This document shows positions 48,345-49,604 of a stretch of 49,604 nucleotides of DNA, one piece after another. A program made the translations under genes and the position numbers. This DNA comes from Caldifarciminota bacterium SM23_42 (GTDB taxonomy: Bacteria > Hydrothermota > Tepidihabitantia > SM23-42). The first letter of the stretch is position 1, and every line of letters starts with the position of its first letter. Location: NCBI GenBank assembly GCA_001303785.1, contig LJUJ01000019.1:1-49604 (forward strand), written 5' to 3'. Below the pieces are notes generated by a model, which was not told where the DNA came from, did no database searches, and saw only the letters and a list, made by a program, of their open reading frames with translations.

Positions 48345-49604
48345 TCACCTTATTAGCAATAATTTATTTGTAGTGCTAAAATCACATGCCTGCAATTTTA
48401 AGAAGTAGACACCGCTCGCAAGTTTCTTTTCACTACTCTTGGGATTCCATGTAAAACTATGAATACCAGCAGAAAGATGTTCATTGATTATAATCTCAAT
48501 CAGACGGCCAGTAATATCAAAAACGCTCACCTGGACGTTTGTCGCTTCTTGCAGACTGATAGTGAAGCTGAATTTGTCTTGGCTCGGATTTGGGAAAACC
48601 GGGCTGAACATAATTGATGACTGCGGCTTGCTCGAGGTCTCTTCTTGAATACCAACATAGGCACCAAACCGGCATATGAATCCGTCGCCTTCTGCTTGAC
48701 CACCGTAGGTCGTATCATATGCTCCCTGTGTGATCGGGAAATCGTTAGACCGAGTTATGCCCGCTACTATCACCGTTGAATCGGCGACAAAAGCTAAACC
48801 CATGCCCAAGTCATAGGACCAACCTCCAAGGTATGTTGAATAGAGAAGGTCTGCCTGTCCGTTTCCGCCAGGACTTATGCGGCTTAAGAAAGCATCTTCG
48901 TAAGGAAGCACACCACCAAATGTAGTATCAAAAGCTCCGGGGGTTGTCGGAAACCCGGGCCCAACCTGACCGGTTAGAATGACTTTACCGGCATCATCCA
49001 GTATCAAAGCATTAGCGCATTCAAAAAAAGTCGTAGTGATAGAGGGACTTCCGAGGAACGTCGAGTAGAGAAGACTATCTCCTGTAACATTCATCTGAAC
49101 CATAAATGCGTCGCTGTTGCCACTGAGTGCTGTATCGTATGCGCCTGGTGTGATTGGGAAATTGCTTGATTCTGTAATACCGCTCATAGTTGGCGTGCCG
49201 AACTCGTCTATAGCAAAACCATAGGTACCGTCATAGGAAGAGCCTCCAAGAAACGTTGAGTAGACGAGACTACTTCCATCCGCATTAAGCCGGGTCACGA
49301 AGACATCAGTGGCACCATTGAAGCTTGTGTCGTAAGCGCCAGGCGTTGTAGGAAAATCAGACGACCATGTCTCTCCAGATAGAATCACATCACCAGACCC
49401 GTCAAGCATCAAACCCATATCACACACGTTCATGTAGTGGTAAGGGGGCTCACATTGCCATCCTTCGTTGTTGCTGCCCCCGAGATAAGTAGAATAGACG
49501 AGTCCTGTTGCATCGGCATTCAGGCGGGTCACAAAGGCATCTCTGATACCGCCGTTATAAGTTGTGTCGTAGGCGCCAGGAGTAATGGGGAAACCCGAAG
49601 ACCC
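48345..49604 (-). CDS. SBBP-repeat secreted protein, 3' part, truncated by the window edge
   Basis: The frame is open to the last base of the window, so the gene starts outside. It contains SBBP beta-propeller repeats of the form YSTYLGGSNNEG...FPTTPGAYDTSFNGATDVFVTRLNADGSSLVYSTFLGG (about six units visible; given here as YSTYLGG, FPTTPGAYD and DVFVTRLNADG). A C-terminal FlgD/type-A sorting-like domain follows (QVSVFDITGRLIEI, ASGVYFLKLQACDF, KLLLIR). The tail is very similar to that of the adjacent 921-residue protein, so both probably use the same export route. Confidence 0.88.
   Translation of the reverse strand, partial: GSSGFPITPGAYDTTYNGGIRDAFVTRLNADATGLVYSTYLGGSNNEGWQCEPPYHYMNVCDMGLMLDGSGDVILSGETWSSDFPTTPGAYDTSFNGATDVFVTRLNADGSSLVYSTFLGGSSYDGTYGFAIDEFGTPTMSGITESSNFPITPGAYDTALSGNSDAFMVQMNVTGDSLLYSTFLGSPSITTTFFECANALILDDAGKVILTGQVGPGFPTTPGAFDTTFGGVLPYEDAFLSRISPGGNGQADLLYSTYLGGWSYDLGMGLAFVADSTVIVAGITRSNDFPITQGAYDTTYGGQAEGDGFICRFGAYVGIQEETSSKPQSSIMFSPVFPNPSQDKFSFTISLQEATNVQVSVFDITGRLIEIIINEHLSAGIHSFTWNPKSSEKKLASGVYFLKLQACDFSTTNKLLLIR

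Overview
The window looks like a chromosome fragment from an uncultured, free-living Gram-negative bacterium. The support is lipoproteins with lipoboxes, a TonB-type outer-membrane receptor, TolC/RND efflux, and three secreted proteins that end in FlgD/type-A-sorting-like beta domains ending in basic tails. That secreted-protein style is common in FCB-type candidate phyla (WOR-3/Stahlbacteria, Cloacimonadota and similar). The placement is inference: no rRNA is present. TGA is an ordinary stop codon. None of the six tRNA genes encodes CCA. Promoters are canonical sigma70 type, not Bacteroidota type, and twelve of thirteen have a 16-bp spacer.

Layout. 1-132: tail of a secreted protein. 133-710: cluster of REP-like hairpins. 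713-922: tRNA-Tyr and tRNA-Thr. 1066-4279 (minus): sugar-nucleotide transferase, TPR protein and glycosyltransferase, expressed from an apparently leaderless promoter. 4392-9019 (minus): gltX, a JAMM protease, acpS, fabD and an Eis-type acetyltransferase. 9146-10288: tRNA-Ser(GCT), a four-helix-bundle gene, tRNA-Gln, tRNA-Ser(TGA) and tRNA-Leu. 10404-14831 (plus): DUF512 radical-SAM-like protein, der, plsY, gpsA and a MerR regulator. 14890-18267 (minus): xerC/D, a lipoprotein and a large TPR protein.

18371-24908 (minus) is a seven-gene operon: TonB-type receptor, mannose-family PTS IIB, IIC and IID, HPr, Enzyme I, and phosphoglucose/phosphomannose isomerase. It reads as outer-membrane capture, phosphorylating uptake and isomerisation of a hexose, but it has no EIIA. 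25072-27059 (plus): ornithine aminotransferase and a lipoprotein interrupted by an in-frame TGA. 27076-33359 (minus): a housekeeping operon of crp-like, prfA, prmC, nadK, recN, pgsA and dapF. 34011-40452 (plus): a TetR-controlled RND efflux operon with a perfect 28-bp operator over its -10 box and a frameshifted beta-barrel gene.

40453-41640 is a repeat-rich region with one decayed small gene. 41651-44891 (minus) is the most unusual locus: four divergent paralogous six-TM membrane proteins, a two-TM protein with a duplicated VTAPR-like motif, and a winged-helix regulator. They share one promoter, which carries a direct-repeat operator. 45457-49604 (minus): a secreted protein with 14 repeats (possibly two seven-bladed propellers) and the 3' part of an SBBP-repeat protein.
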